A stretch of DNA of 64,000 nucleotides from Lichina pygmaea. Lineage: Eukaryota; Ascomycota; Lichinomycetes; Lichinales; Lichinaceae. The notes below the pieces were generated by a model. That model worked only from the letters and a program-made list of their open reading frames with translations. It had not been told where the DNA came from and did no database searches. The DNA lies in NCBI GenBank assembly GCA_963422465.1, contig OY730171.1:930001-994000 (forward strand). Reading direction: 5' to 3'. The translations under genes and the position numbers were made by a program. Positions 1 through 10,922 of the stretch are shown piece by piece; within the stretch, counting starts at the first letter, position 1; each line of letters begins with the position of its first letter.

Positions 1-1
1 G

Positions 2-358
2 TGCAAGACCCCAGCAGGGGAGGACACGGGAAAACAGTTCTTTTCGCCAGTCGGCCCGTCTCCCACTGCGGGCGCTGCATCTCCCGATCGGCCCAGCCGG
101 GCTTTGCCAGATTCGGCTCTACCCACGCCTCAGCATCCACCCCCAACGACGCCAAAGGAAACGGAAGCACCGCGCGGGCTAGAGCCGGCGCCGGCGACCG
201 AGCCGGCCAACGACGACGATGACGCCGAGCCTGGCCACATCGACGAGTACATGATTCGTTTTGTCGAGTGGGAGCTCCGAGATGTGCCAGCGGCGACAGC
301 CACGGAGAAGGGCAAAAGCAACAAGAAAGGCGGTAAGCGCGGCAAGGCTCATCGCTGA
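2..358 (+). CDS. C-terminal end of a probable SWR1-type chromatin remodelling ATPase (5' end outside window)
   Basis: The frame is open from the first bases of the window to a TGA at 356-358, about 118 codons. It starts low-complexity (Pro, Thr, Ala), passes an acidic stretch (DDDDAEPGHIDEYMIRF), and ends in a Lys/Gly-rich tail (KGKSNKKGGKRGKAHR). From memory, fungal Swr1 proteins end with an acidic stretch followed by a DEYM-x-RF motif, and this is the only basis for the name. Swr1 is the ATPase of the nuclear complex that exchanges H2A for H2A.Z. The helicase domains would lie upstream of the window. An unrelated nuclear protein with a basic tail is possible. Confidence 0.45.
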   Translation, partial: CKTPAGEDTGKQFFSPVGPSPTAGAASPDRPSRALPDSALPTPQHPPPTTPKETEAPRGLEPAPATEPANDDDDAEPGHIDEYMIRFVEWELRDVPAATATEKGKSNKKGGKRGKAHR

Positions 359-1600
359 CGCCTCTTGCGTTGCTACGGTCGTCCTCGGGTGCTCGCTCCC
401 TCCGTCTCTCCGTCTCTCCACCTACCGCTCCCTCTCACCTGGCGTGTCTGTATTGGTCCATACTGGGCTCCGTCATTTGCTACCATCACGTCTTTCATAG
501 ACGCACTGTATCGTTGCTTTCCATCATCACTACTCTTTCCAAGCGGCCGCTTTCGTTAAGACTGCGGCTGTCCTGTAGCAGGCAGTCCTTCTCTCGGTCT
601 ACATCAGGCCCCTTTACCATTCTCTCGAACGCACCTATGCATAAGCGCTGTCACGATACGTGAACCCCATCAAAGAGGTAGATCCGCTTCTTCTGTGCAT
701 GGAGGAACAGGAGTCGCTATGCGCTCGTTGTCTTCCGAAGAAACAGGATACAACATTATAGTGTTCCTTCTACTTTCACCACCACCGCCACCCTCCCACT
801 GTACGGAACTACCTGACCAGCGCTGTCTGTCAAAGAGGAGATGTGTAGAGAGCCAGAAACAAGAGGAAACACCATAAAGAACCTCTCCTCATCTCGAGAG
901 CTACGTGTATAACCCTGATCACATGCACGGGGAAAAGCTCGCGGCAAGCTGCGTCCAGGATGTCCAGCATGAAGACCGTCCACAGAGCAAACAGCAACGC
1001 AATCTCTTCCCTCCTGCCTGTCCGCTCGTCGTTCTGCTGACAAGCCAGTGACGTAAGCCCGCAAAGTAGGTGTGTCGGCCCTGTCTGTAGCCTGTTGGGG
1101 GGGAGCTCTCGAGAGTTGGACTATGAGCATGTGTACAGTACTGTACTTTGGAGCGCTGGCCGAATCTGTCATGCTCCTTCTGTCACAGGTCTTCAGAGCG
1201 GTACCGTAAGGTGCAGAACAGGGAAGTGAGGGAAGGAGAGATGTGAGGATTGGGAGAAGGATGTCGGCTGGGAAGATGGTACAGTATGTTGGCTGATCCT
1301 GTGGCAAAGCTAGCACTTGTATGTTTAGGTGTCACAGGCACTGCATACCTACAGTAACAGTATGTATGTACTGTACTCCTGATAGCATGAAGACATCTCT
1401 CTCTCACATGCCTCTTTATCCAGTGGCAAGCTCACTTGTACATTGTGGCTTTTGCAGCTAAACTTCTGTGTGTATGGAAGTACTCCGTACCGGTACGGTG
1501 TGTTATCATACGTTACAGCTCAGTTCAAAAGTAGTAGACTGATGTAGCCAGCAACATCTCTCTGTGACTTCTTCCACTCTGCAACTAATTACTTCCAGGG
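359..1600. other. Spacer without a recognised gene
   Basis: About 1.2 kb after the SWR1-like stop. The open frames on both strands overlap each other, are short, and show no family motif. There are GTAC-rich patches around 1480-1500. I see no RNA gene. Confidence 0.6.
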
Positions 1601-1601
1601 T

Positions 1602-1769
1602 TGTGTTGCATGCACACCCCCCTTTACTGGACGAACACCCCTAATCCTTCTGTACGCACACCCCCCTGGATATTTACAGTCGGTTACGTACTAATTCCTG
1701 TCGCTGTCGCTAGACTACTCACCATGTTTGAGCCACCACTCCCCAGAGACTACCCAGACATTAAAGCAC
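1602..1769 (+). repeat. First copy of a direct repeat (duplicated left end of the neighbouring inverted-repeat element)
   Basis: This stretch begins TTGTGTTGCATGCACACC and closely matches 1774-1996. Both copies run in the same order: GCACACCCC near the start, TAATC-T-TTCTGTACGCACAC, TACT(A)ATTCCTGTC, GCTAGACTACTC, TTGAGCCACCA, and CTACCCAGACATTAAAGCAC at the end. The second copy is longer because it holds an extra CACACTCC segment and a 25-base C run. The pair looks like a tandem duplication or a nested insertion of one element's end. Confidence 0.7.
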
Positions 1770-1770
1770 G

Positions 1771-2575
1771 GGTCATGTTGCACGCACACCCCCCTTCACT
1801 GGACCCACACCCCTAATCTTTCTGTACGCACACCCCCAGTAGCGTTGCTGTACGCACACTCCCTAGATATGTATACTGACGTAGTCAGTCACTAATTCCT
1901 GTCACTGTTGCTAGACTACTCCCCATGCTTGAGCCACCACCACCCCCCCCCCCCCCCCCCCCCCCCCTGCGGGGTCTACCCAGACATTAAAGCACTCATC
2001 AAAGTGACTAATCTACATGCTGAAATTCTGTCATATTTTGAGATTGTTAAGCAGGGAAGAGGAGGGGGACAGAGCTGAGGCAGAGCTCAGAGTCGGGGTC
2101 AGGATCATGGACATGGGCATGGTCATAGTCTATTGGGAGGCCAGCAGCAGGTCCAGACATCAGGGCCAGAGGCATCATAGAGGCCAGGGAATCCATCAGA
2201 GATTGTGCCAGAGATGGCACTGGAGATGTTGGGGGGGGGGGGCTTGGTATTCCGTCAAGGATTCTGCCAGAGACATTGCTGGAGATGTCGCAGTGGCTGG
2301 AGATTTCATCAAAGATATCAGAGTTAGAGACTTGCAACCTGTAGGTAGTGCTTGGTACCTGAATTCTCTGGGTAATATGTACATACAAAGCTTTCTTGTG
2401 AATATAGGGACTCTGTATAGTGACAGTGACAGGAAAGAGCAACTGATCATACTGATACATATCCAGAGAGTGTGCGTACAGCAACACTAGCGCGCGGGGG
2501 GGGGGGGGGGGGGGGGTGTACAGAAAGATTAGGGGGTATGTGTCCAGTAAAGGGGGGTTTGCGTGCAACACGACC
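1771..2575. mobile_element. Non-autonomous element with terminal inverted repeats, about 800 bp
   Basis: The left end (GGTCATGTTGCACGCACACC) reappears inverted at the right end, where the reverse complement of 2556-2575 reads GGTCGTGTTGCACGCAAACC. The match continues inward for about 60 bases (ACTGGAC, then TAATCTTTCTGTAC). A C25 run (1943-1967) lies inside the left end and a G21 run (2496-2516) inside the right. The interior holds open frames on both strands (2017-2490 plus, 2047-2571 minus) that match no transposase I know. I could not settle a target-site duplication, so the superfamily is open. Confidence 0.6.
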
Positions 2576-2626
2576 GTTACGGAATGGTTTTGTGGTGTGC
2601 TGGTGGTGCATGTTCGTCACAATACG

Positions 2627-3310
2627 TTGATTGATTGATTACACCGTTCTAGCTCTCGTGTATCTAGGCTACGCCGGGTCAACTATAGAATTAGGCAAGG
2701 AAAACTCCAAAGAGTAAAAAACCTCCCCCCTGCAGCGCCTAAGGCAGCGCTATCCTACCAAGTCATCTGTGGAACGTGGGGGGGGGGGGGGGGGGGGGGG
2801 GGGGGTGACTGGCTAGTAGCCAGCCTCCAGCTGCTCCTGAGCAGGAGAACCGGGAAAGAACACCGTGGCGTAGGATCCACGAGGTGAGAGCGGCCGCGGG
2901 CCGCGGGCGCGATATCATCACCTGATAGTCAGTAGTAGCAGCCGCAGTGTATAAACTGCGGCGTACTCGCTGCAGCCGTGGGCAGTCTAGGATGACGTGC
3001 TTGGCAGTCTCCCACTGTGCCCCACAGCTGCAGGCAGGCGTCGGAAAGCCGGGGACTCGACGCTTGCAAAGAAAGGCAGCCAGCCCGACCTTACCTGTGT
3101 TCGAAGGAGACGATCCGTCCTGTGGTGGCGGCACCTAGGCGGCGCCTAGATTGAGCCCTTCGTCGCGTCCTGGGTCTAGTTCCCTGTGGCGCCCTAAGCC
3201 CCAGTCCTTGTGGAGATTGACCACGCCTGTCCTCGGTCCTCGGTCCTCGGCTAGATCCTTCAGCCAGCATGTGCAGCTGGCATGTGCTCAGCTCCCTATC
3301 TAGATCACTC
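2627..3310 (-). mobile_element. 3' fragment of a Tad1-like LINE (non-LTR retrotransposon)
   Basis: The minus strand reads TGKVGLAAFL, VPGFPTPACSCGAQWETAKH, VILDCPRL, and then LTSWILRHGVLSRFS, as in the C-terminal end of fungal Tad/LINE ORF2 downstream of the reverse transcriptase. The recognisable protein spans roughly 3135-2840. A G28 run (2778-2805) follows, then about 120 bp of 3' UTR, then a short tandem tail (TTGA repeats, 2627-2641, plus-strand view). Everything upstream of the C-terminus is missing, so this is a 5'-truncated copy, the usual LINE outcome. Sequence from 3140 to 3310 is probably more of the same ORF but decayed. Confidence 0.7.
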
Positions 3311-3971
3311 ATCTATATAGTTAGCATAGCTCGCTCCAATGAAGAATCATCGTCTCTCGCACTCAGCTTCTCAGCCTCTCCTTCTCTGCGAACCTTCGTT
3401 GAATAACCTGTACGTATCTGCGTTAAGATACTGCTCTGCGCTTTGGACAGGCCAGCGCGAAGCCGGAGACGTCACAATACGTAGGGACTCGGCCTGTACA
3501 GTAGCCCTGTTGCTGAGGCGCCTGCCTACTGAGGTTCATCGGTCATCTATGTTATTCTTGTGGAGGCTTCAACCTGTATTGTTGTTTTCTCCAGTCTGAC
3601 TGGTTTGAGCAAACCTTTACTGATATCACAGTCCTTCTTTTTCCTCGCAAGGCTCCAGATTCCAAACGTAGGGAGACTCGGGTTTGTTTATGGACTACGG
3701 GAGGATGTAGTAATTAGTCGACACACCACCGTGCTGTACTGTATGAAGTACTGTATGGCACGACTTTGTTATTTCTCCGTCTCAAGGGGCCAGAGAGAGC
3801 GCCCAGCTCTCGAAAACAGCTCAACAGCACAGCACCTACAATCTCGAGTGACAAAACCCCCGGTAGTCAGACCTTCTCGGAACCAGGAGACATGGCTGCC
3901 AGTGCAGGCCGCCAAGCCAAAGCCTTTCGCCTCTTCCCTACACATCTGGAAATGATCAGGAGATGATGTGA

Positions 3972-4112
3972 AAGGCGCTCAAGGATCACGTGGCGGACAA
4001 ACATCAAGAAGTCGAGTACAACGATAGAGAGTGGAAAGAACCAAGGGTCAACTGGCATGAGTTCGAGATCCGGCTGAAGTATGGCCGCCTTTGGAAGAAG
4101 TGGAATAGGTAG
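3972..4112 (+). pseudogene. Short coding-like relic, family unknown
   Basis: A 46-codon open frame with natural-looking composition (EVEYNDREWKEPRVNWHEFE, then LKYGRLWKKWNR before TAG). It has no start codon and is bounded by stops. The surrounding 3310-4320 shows no longer conserved frame. It may be a leftover piece of a gene related to the HET-like relic just downstream, but nothing ties them together. I do not recognise it. Confidence 0.3.
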
Positions 4113-4326
4113 AGGAAAGCCAAGCTCGCAGATGAACGTATGGAGTGACAAGACGAGAATCCTTCCCAAACAGACTTGATAATGCCAGCAGATGTTGATC
4201 TCATCCGCAAGGGTGGCAGCAGAGAAGACTCAGGTACGGTAGCAGGCAGTCTCCCGATACTTTCGGAGGACGACCACCAGAATAACTCGGCGCGAGAAGT
4301 CCGAAAAGGGGGGGGGGGTTTCTCGT

Positions 4327-4719
4327 GTGGCGTCGTCTGGTATACGGTACCGTACCGTAATACGTACGGTATCGCAGCTAGACCAGCGCCAAATTCGCGA
4401 GAGGCCGCGGTCGACGCTCGAGGAAAAAGGGGAACAGCAGCAAGGATCGGCGCAAGTAAGGACTCACCTGAAGGCAAAGCTTCAGAAGAAGGAGCACGAC
4501 AACGTAGAGTTGTCGCCGGGGGACAGGGACAGAGACGAGACGGACAACCGGAAAAAGGCAGACAGGAAGAGGATCGTCGGACACAATGAGCGCGTCAAGG
4601 ACAGCGTGTCCCACTACGAGTTGCTCGGCGAGTGCTTCATCCACACGAAGATGGATGGCGAGGCCATGGTCAAGCAGAACGAGAAGAGTATTCCTTCGCA
4701 AGTGTTTGAGCTTCGGTAG
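4327..4719 (+). pseudogene. C-terminal remnant of a HET-domain (heterokaryon incompatibility) protein
   Basis: The last 35 codons read SHYELLGECFIHTKMDGEAM followed by IPSQVFELR and TAG at 4717-4719. The pattern Y-x-L-(L/V)-GEC-(F/Y)-(I/V)-H-x-x-MDGEA is the usual end of fungal HET-domain proteins, where it follows a wall-like 'capable of being rejected' segment. The N-terminal HET domain is not present upstream in any frame, so only the tail survives. Upstream residues (EKGEQQQ, KKADRKR) are low-complexity. HET proteins control non-self recognition, but this fragment cannot encode a working one. It is flanked by transposon relics, consistent with a decaying accessory region. Confidence 0.5.
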
Positions 4720-5469
4720 GTAAGAGGTTAGAGAAGTGGGGAGGGTGTTGGTGAAGAAGATGTCAGCGTCACTCGAACTTCCATCATCCCAGAAGTAGTG
4801 CCTGTGGGTGTCTTCTCTTGTCTCCACTATCCCAATCACAGTTTTGTCTTCAAAGGTGTCATGGTGATTGGATTAGCAAAGTACCCACAACAATCAACCC
4901 AGATATTACAGACTCCGCCTATCGTTCGCTCTATGACGTGGCTAGGGTACCTAGCCTAGGTACCCAGGGGGTCAGACCTAGCTATACCGTACTAGCTAGG
5001 AAGGAGCTATAGAGCAAGCTCAGGTACGTACGTACATACATACGTACGTATGTACGTATGATACCGTAATACGTACTCGTATATACCGGTAGCTAGCACC
5101 CGAGATTTAGCTAGCACCAATCAATCAACTTACATACTTCCTAGACTGGAGTCAGCACTCGGTGCTTCACTAGGGTTCCACCACCGTGGACTCTAGCACC
5201 AGAATATCAAAAAGGGAGAATAATCACCCAAGAGACGGGTGTAGAGTCTAGTAGTGACACAGCTCAAGCTGAGCCAAGCTGAGCTCAGTCAAGCCCAACC
5301 CAGCCTAGCCCAGCCCAGCCCAGCTGAGTGATGTGGGTGTGAGTTGGGTGCACACATGACTAGAACAATACATTGTACATACGTACAGTCTGTACAGTAT
5401 GCTTCAGTAATGAAAGTGAACTACAAACCCCACAACTCAATTTCTCAAAACCAATCATCGGGATTCAGC

Positions 5470-5530
<61 letters not shown>

Positions 5531-6417
5531 GCTACCAAAAGTCCCCAGACTGTCCGGTCAAGTACTTATCCTGACTGACCAGCAATCAACCGACTACTTC
5601 CGTACCTCACTCACCTGTTACACGACGAAAACCGAAAGAACAGCCCAAGGGTAAGTACGTACATTGGTTCCAGCACCAAGCTGATCACTAGGCGGTCTGT
5701 TACGGCGACGAACAGAGGACCCGGACGCCGGGCCTGGTCAGCCTGGTCAGCCTGGTCAGCCTGAGTGGTCAGCCTGATCGACCTGTTTGTTTGGCCCGAG
5801 TCGGGGGCTGGCTTTGGGCAGGAGGCCAATTAGTGGGACAGGAGCCTAATCGGGACAGGAGCTACGTACGTACAGTACGTATTATGCTGAACCGGAGTAT
5901 GGGTGGCCATGTAGCACGTGTCGTTCCTTGTGACTAGACTCATCTGTCCTTCTTGTCGTCGAACGCTAGATCATGGTCCCAGCGTAGTAGCTTCGGCCGA
6001 GAACCACCTTCCCGGCCGTCGCTAACCGTGGTCTGAGAACGACTCAAGGATGGGTTGGGCCAGACAGCTATGTACGGGAAGACTTCAAGAGGGATTGAAG
6101 CTAGCTCAAGAAGAGTAGAAAAAGAAAAAGGGTTGCCTGGGTCGTGACAGGACGTGACCAAAGCTATCCATGGGCACAAAAGATCTACAGAAGTAAGACA
6201 GAGGGAAGAATAGAAAGTTAAGAGGGCGAGGGTCTGATTTTTTTTCGTATTTTTCTCACTTTTAGCTTAGTCTGTTGCCACGTGTCTGGAGGATTGTGCT
6301 AGAAGATTGAAAGTGAGGACAGTAGGAGGACTTCCTCAAGGGGGCTAGGCCAAGTTATTTTCGAAAGGGGGAATATGGTAGCGGAGAGAAGAGGTAGAGA
6401 TTCAGGTGACAAGGCAA
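4720..6417. other. Spacer without a recognised gene
   Basis: About 1.7 kb. It holds a dense GTAC/TACGTA patch (5020-5070), a run of AGCC/AGCT-type words (5265-5330), a (CA)28 microsatellite listed separately, and a short tandem of CCTGGTCAG (about 5727-5765). The open frames here are low-complexity or overlap each other. The right end is the 3' flank of the SNF2-RING gene. Confidence 0.6.
5473..5528. repeat. (CA)28 microsatellite
   Basis: A perfect dinucleotide run in the spacer, preceded by GCCTG and followed by CCCTGCTACC. Confidence 0.95.
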
Positions 6418-9400
6418 CTATGCTGAACCCATGCCCTGTAGCGAAGAACGAGAAAAGTCAGCAGATTGTTGCGAGTCGCGGAGCTGGGGCATCACTTACG
6501 AATAAGAACGCCAGCTCCCTGAGGCCCAATCGACTGATGTTCTGGCTGGCCGTCTCGTCGAGGGCGCCCTCGATCAGCTGCCGTTTCTTCTCCTGCAGCG
6601 CGATGATGCGGTCCTCGACCGTGTCCTTGACGAGGATGCGATGCACCCTGACGGGCCGCTGCTGGCCGATGCGGTGCGTGCGGTCGATGGCCTGCTCCTC
6701 GATGAACGGGTTCCAGAACGGGTCGAGGATGACGACGTGCGAGGCCGCGACCAGGTTGAGACCCGAGTTCCCGGCCTTGAGCGACACGAGCATGATGCGG
6801 CACCGCAGGTTCGTCGGGTCCGAGAACTTGAGCACGGCGTCGTTGCGCTGCGTCGCCGACATGGAGCCGTCGTAGCGCTCGAACCCGACCTTCTTGCGCG
6901 AGATGGGCACCTCGAGGAGATCGAGCAGCGACGTGAACTGGCTGAAGACGATCACCTTCTCGTCCGCGGATCCCTGCAGCACTTGGTCGATGATCTCGCA
7001 GCACTTGTCCACCTTGGCGCTGGGGATCCAGTCCTTCTCGAGCCGTCGCATGTACGCCCGTCGACCCTTGGCGTTCCTCATCGCCGCCTTCTTGAGCTCG
7101 GCCAGGGACAGGGTCGACGCTTTCTCCGTCGCCTTGCCTTTGCCCTTGCGATCGACCTTCTTCTTGTGCTTCTTCGACCTGGGCTTCGGCGTCACGAGGG
7201 GCGGCGACGTCTCTCGCTTGCGCTTCTTGCGATCCAGATTCGCCGCTTTCTCGAACGGGTTCTTTCCGCTGGCATGATCGCCAAAGGGGTCGTCGTCCCC
7301 GTCGTCCCCGTCGTCCCCGTCGTTCTCCGCTTGGCCACCCTCGTCGTCGTCGTCAGCGACGACAAAATCCTTGAGGGATCCTGGATCCGAATCGGCTTCC
7401 GAGCCGTCATCGGAGCCCGAGTCGGATGCTGCGTCTCCTTCGTCGTCAAAGTCCTCGGCCTCGGCCCCGCAGTCGGCGCCCGAGCCGATGGCCAACTCGG
7501 GCATGTGTACTTTCTTGAAGGTGTTGTAGTCGATCGACTCCTTGGACGAGATCCTGCCTCGACATTGCGGGCATCGGACATCGGAGCTCTCCTGCCCGTG
7601 CGCGAGACCTTGCATGCTCGTCTGGTCCGAGATCTTCACGAAGCACTCGGAGCAGGTGTCGTGGCCGCAGGGCAGGAAGATGGCCGGGTTCGCGACGGCG
7701 TCGTAGCACACGGGGCATTCGAAGGCGTCGAGCCCCCTGATGCGCGTAACGACGTCTGGAGCGAGCTGCCTGGCGAGCTCGATCATGTCCGAAGGCGACA
7801 GGTCCGAGCTGCCCATGGCATCGTCGGCGAAGTCGTGTATCAGATGCGGATGGCAACAGGCCTGCCGCAGTCGTAGCAGGAGCACGAGCACATTCGAATA
7901 GTTCTTCCCCATCGTACCGGCTTTCAGGTACCTGTTGAACTGCAGCTGAGTGCGCGACTCGAGGGCGGTGTAGAAGGCGAGCTGTTCGTCGTCGAAGACG
8001 GCGTGCTGGACCTCGGTCGTGCGTGGGGGCAGCTGGATGATGGGTTTCCCGTCGATCTCAGACTGCTTGGTCCGTCGCAGCAGGAGGGCCTTGAGAAGCG
8101 CCTGGAGCTTCCTCATCGCCTGATCCCGCCCGTATTGGTGTCGGCGTTTGAGCGGGAGGGTAAAGTCCTGGTTGAACCTCCTCGCTTCGTGGTAGGGCTT
8201 GATGCGGAGAAACTCGATGAGCGAGTGAAGCTCGGCGACGTTGTTCATCATCGGAGTCCCCGTCAGACAGAACCTCGAGGTGGCGCGCAGAGCACAGGCC
8301 GCCTGGGCGGCCTTGGTCGTCCGGTTCTTGATGCACTGAGCTTCGTCGAGGATGACCCTGAAAAAAAAAAAAGGGTGGGGGGGGGGGGGGGGGCAAAAAA
8401 GTCCCCCCCCCCCCCCCCCCACCCCCCGTTCGGTCAGCTGGGAGACCCATAGGTCGCGTCTTCGCCCGAGCGAGACTTTCTTTCGAAGGACCCGCTTCGA
8501 ACTTACCGATACCACTTCGACTCGTCCCCTAGCAGGGGCAAATTGGGCGCGTCGGCGTCCGAGAGGCTCCTGTCGGCGGCCTTCCTCTTCTGCCAGCCAT
8601 CCCTCTTGTTGTACTCCGACGCCAAGGTACCGTAGGTCGTGAGAACGACGTCGTGTTCGCGGAGGCTGGACCACTTCTCGTTTCGGGACGAGCCGTGCAG
8701 GAGGACGACGCGGAGCCGATGGCTCGATCTGAGCTTCGTCTCGAGCTCCCGCTTCCACTGCCGTAGCAGAGCCACGGGAGTGACGATGAGGGTCGACTTC
8801 CGCCGGGGGTCCTTGGACGGCCTCGAGACGATCAGGGCGAGGGCCTGTATGGTCTTGCCCAGGCCCATGTCGTCGGCGAGGATGCCACCCTTGTTCGAGC
8901 CGGCCTCCATCTTCTTGAGCCACATGAGGCCCAGCTTCTGATGCTCCATCAGAGGGTACTTCATGGCCTCGGGCGTCCCCTCTCGGCCTTCCTTCGGGAG
9001 GTCGCTGTCGGGCCTGATGTTCTCCAGCAGCGACCTGATCTCGTCGCGCGTCTTGGTGGGGTCGTTGGTGACGTAATCGTAGTACTCGGCGACGTTCGGG
9101 TTGAGCATCGGCCCCGCCTGGGGTGGGGGCGGATGGACGTTCTGGTTGCTGAGCATGGATCCCATGGCGTTTGGGAAGGCGAGGCCAGCGAAATCGGTTC
9201 CGAAGTTGAAGTCGAGAGGTGAAGGGTCTGCGAAAGCCGAAGGGGCGGTCGGGGCGCCAGGCAGGCCTTTCTGCGCGTTCGCGGCCGGAGTCTCCGGCTG
9301 GCTCTGACCGGAACCAGCTAGATCCGTCGAACGGACCGATCGATTCCACGGCGCACCTCGTGCCATCCCGTTCGTCGGCGCCGCGTACTGGAACGTCTGC

Positions 9401-10791
9401 GAGGAGCCCAGACCGTTTCCGAGCGAGCCGTTGCCGCCGTCGAAAGTGCCGGTGGTGGCGGTGTTGGCCCAAGAGGCCGAGGGGTAGAAGGTCGACGACG
9501 ATGGCGAAGCGGCCGGTCGTCCGGCGTGCTGGGACGACGTGCGAGGGTCCGGGAGCGGAGCGAACATGTCGGCGTTGGGATACGATCTCCCTGCGGCGAA
9601 GGAAGCGTCCGACGGTAGGTTCGCGTGGTCGGCCACGTTCGTCGAGCGTGAGGGTCCGAGCAGATCCATCAGGCCATCGTCCCCCTCCCAGCCGAGCCAG
9701 CCGCCGGGCATGTACGAAGACTGGGCGGCGGGTCCGGGGTTCGGTTGAGGGACGAAGTTCCGCGAGCTCGAAGACGCCATCTCCAGCGGTTCGTCGGGAA
9801 AGCCGGTCAGATCGATGGAGGAGACGAACGCGGCGGAGGACGGTGCCGGCGTCGCTGCCCCTGACGCCTCACTCCGGCGAGGACGATCGGACGGTCTTCT
9901 GAAGACAGGGTAAGTGGGAACAGAGGGTGGATTGCTCCGGCGCGGTTGATGTTCCTCGTCGGCCTGAAGTCTGCGGGCAAACTCCTCGTCCCTTTGACGG
10001 CCGATCAGATCCGCGGCACCAGGAAGCTGCAGCGAGCCGCGAGGGGAGGACAAGCAAAAGGACGTACCGGCGTTCTTGCTCGAGCTTCTCTCGGGACAGT
10101 CGCTCCTGTTCGCGCAAGACGCCCATCAGCTCGTCCGGGCTCACGTCCACGGAATCGCAACCGTAGATGGCCTGTGCAACGGCGAGATCTCTGTGGCTTG
10201 GAGTCGTCACGATCAGCTTGGGTGAGCCAGGGTGGCGAATCGACAGAATCGAGGAAGACGGTGAGGACGAACTCGGGCTGCATATCAATAGCCAAGGCGG
10301 ACGACGGTGTGTTGCGACCAGTCACCTGAGAGACGGGCGTCATCCACGACATCTGGCCGGCGTTGGGGCTGTTGCCCAACCACCAAGGCTCGGTCGTGGC
10401 GACATCGTCACGCGGCCGCTTCCGCGAAGGCAGCTCCAGCTGATCGGTGCCTGAGGCTGGGAACGGAGACAGGTCGAAAGAGGATCCATCGTTCGCCGAG
10501 GCCGAGGCCGAGGTGGGACGCGTCGTCGACGTCGTCCCCGTTCCGTCCGGCGACGCTGGCGACTCGTAGCTCTGTATGTCGAAGAAGCCGTCCTGCTGGC
10601 CGGTCGCCCGGCCGCCGTCCTGACCGAAGCCGTCCGTCGCGGCGTACGGTCGAAACATGGCGGCGGCGGCGTCGTCGCCTGCTCTGCCGGCTTGCTGCTC
10701 TTGGCGCCTGTCGCGCGAGGGGCAGGTTCGGTCTGGGCCGACGGCCGCCAAAAGTCGTCTCAGGTCACGGATCTTGCGTTCGACGGTCCGT

Positions 10792-10836
<45 letters not shown>

Positions 10837-10922
10837 GGGGGGCCGGGCAGGCTTGCCAGGAGCGATTCTTGCAGCCGGAGTTCATCCTTAAGGTCGACGC
10901 GAGAGGCCAGAACGGAGTCCAT
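6418..10922 (-). CDS. uls1: SNF2-family DNA translocase with RING finger, Uls1/Ris1-like
   Basis: Five exons fit in phase: 10922-10326, 10171-10068, 9991-8507, 8357-6500, 6435-6418, giving about 1353 aa. The order is: Asp tract near residue 30; possible SUMO-interacting motif SSIDLTGFPDEP; SNF2 N-lobe with ILADDMGLGKTIQALALI (about 590); ILDEAQCIKN (about 735); RING finger CPVCYDAV..CGHDTCSECF..CPQCRGRI (about 945-995), inserted between the lobes; acidic stretch; C-lobe with VIVFSQFTSLLDLL and QAIDRTHRIGQ (about 1195-1290). This order is that of the Uls1/HLTF/Rad5 group; the SIM and lack of a HIRAN domain favour Uls1, a nuclear ATPase and SUMO-targeted ubiquitin ligase acting on chromatin. 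The last exon codes only GMGSA, reached by a GTAAGT..TACAG intron; without it the frame would run on to 6458. Intron 3 carries opposed G and C runs. Exon 1/2 joins are the least certain. Confidence 0.9.
8358..8506 (-). other. Intron of the uls1-like gene with opposed G17/C18 runs
   Basis: On the minus strand the intron starts GTAAGTTCG and ends T12-CAG. Between them lie a G run, the loop ACTTTTTTG, then a C run. G and C runs can pair into a hairpin directly before the polypyrimidine tract and 3' splice site. The flanking exons read KWY|RVILDEAQ, which confirms the splice borders. The homopolymers are unusual for a short fungal intron and may be a sequencing weak spot. Confidence 0.85.

Noticed and set aside
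5020-5070. GTAC/TACGTA clusters considered as a CRISPR-like or iteron array
   Set aside because: No fixed unit and spacer length; irregular simple-sequence mixtures in a eukaryotic genome.
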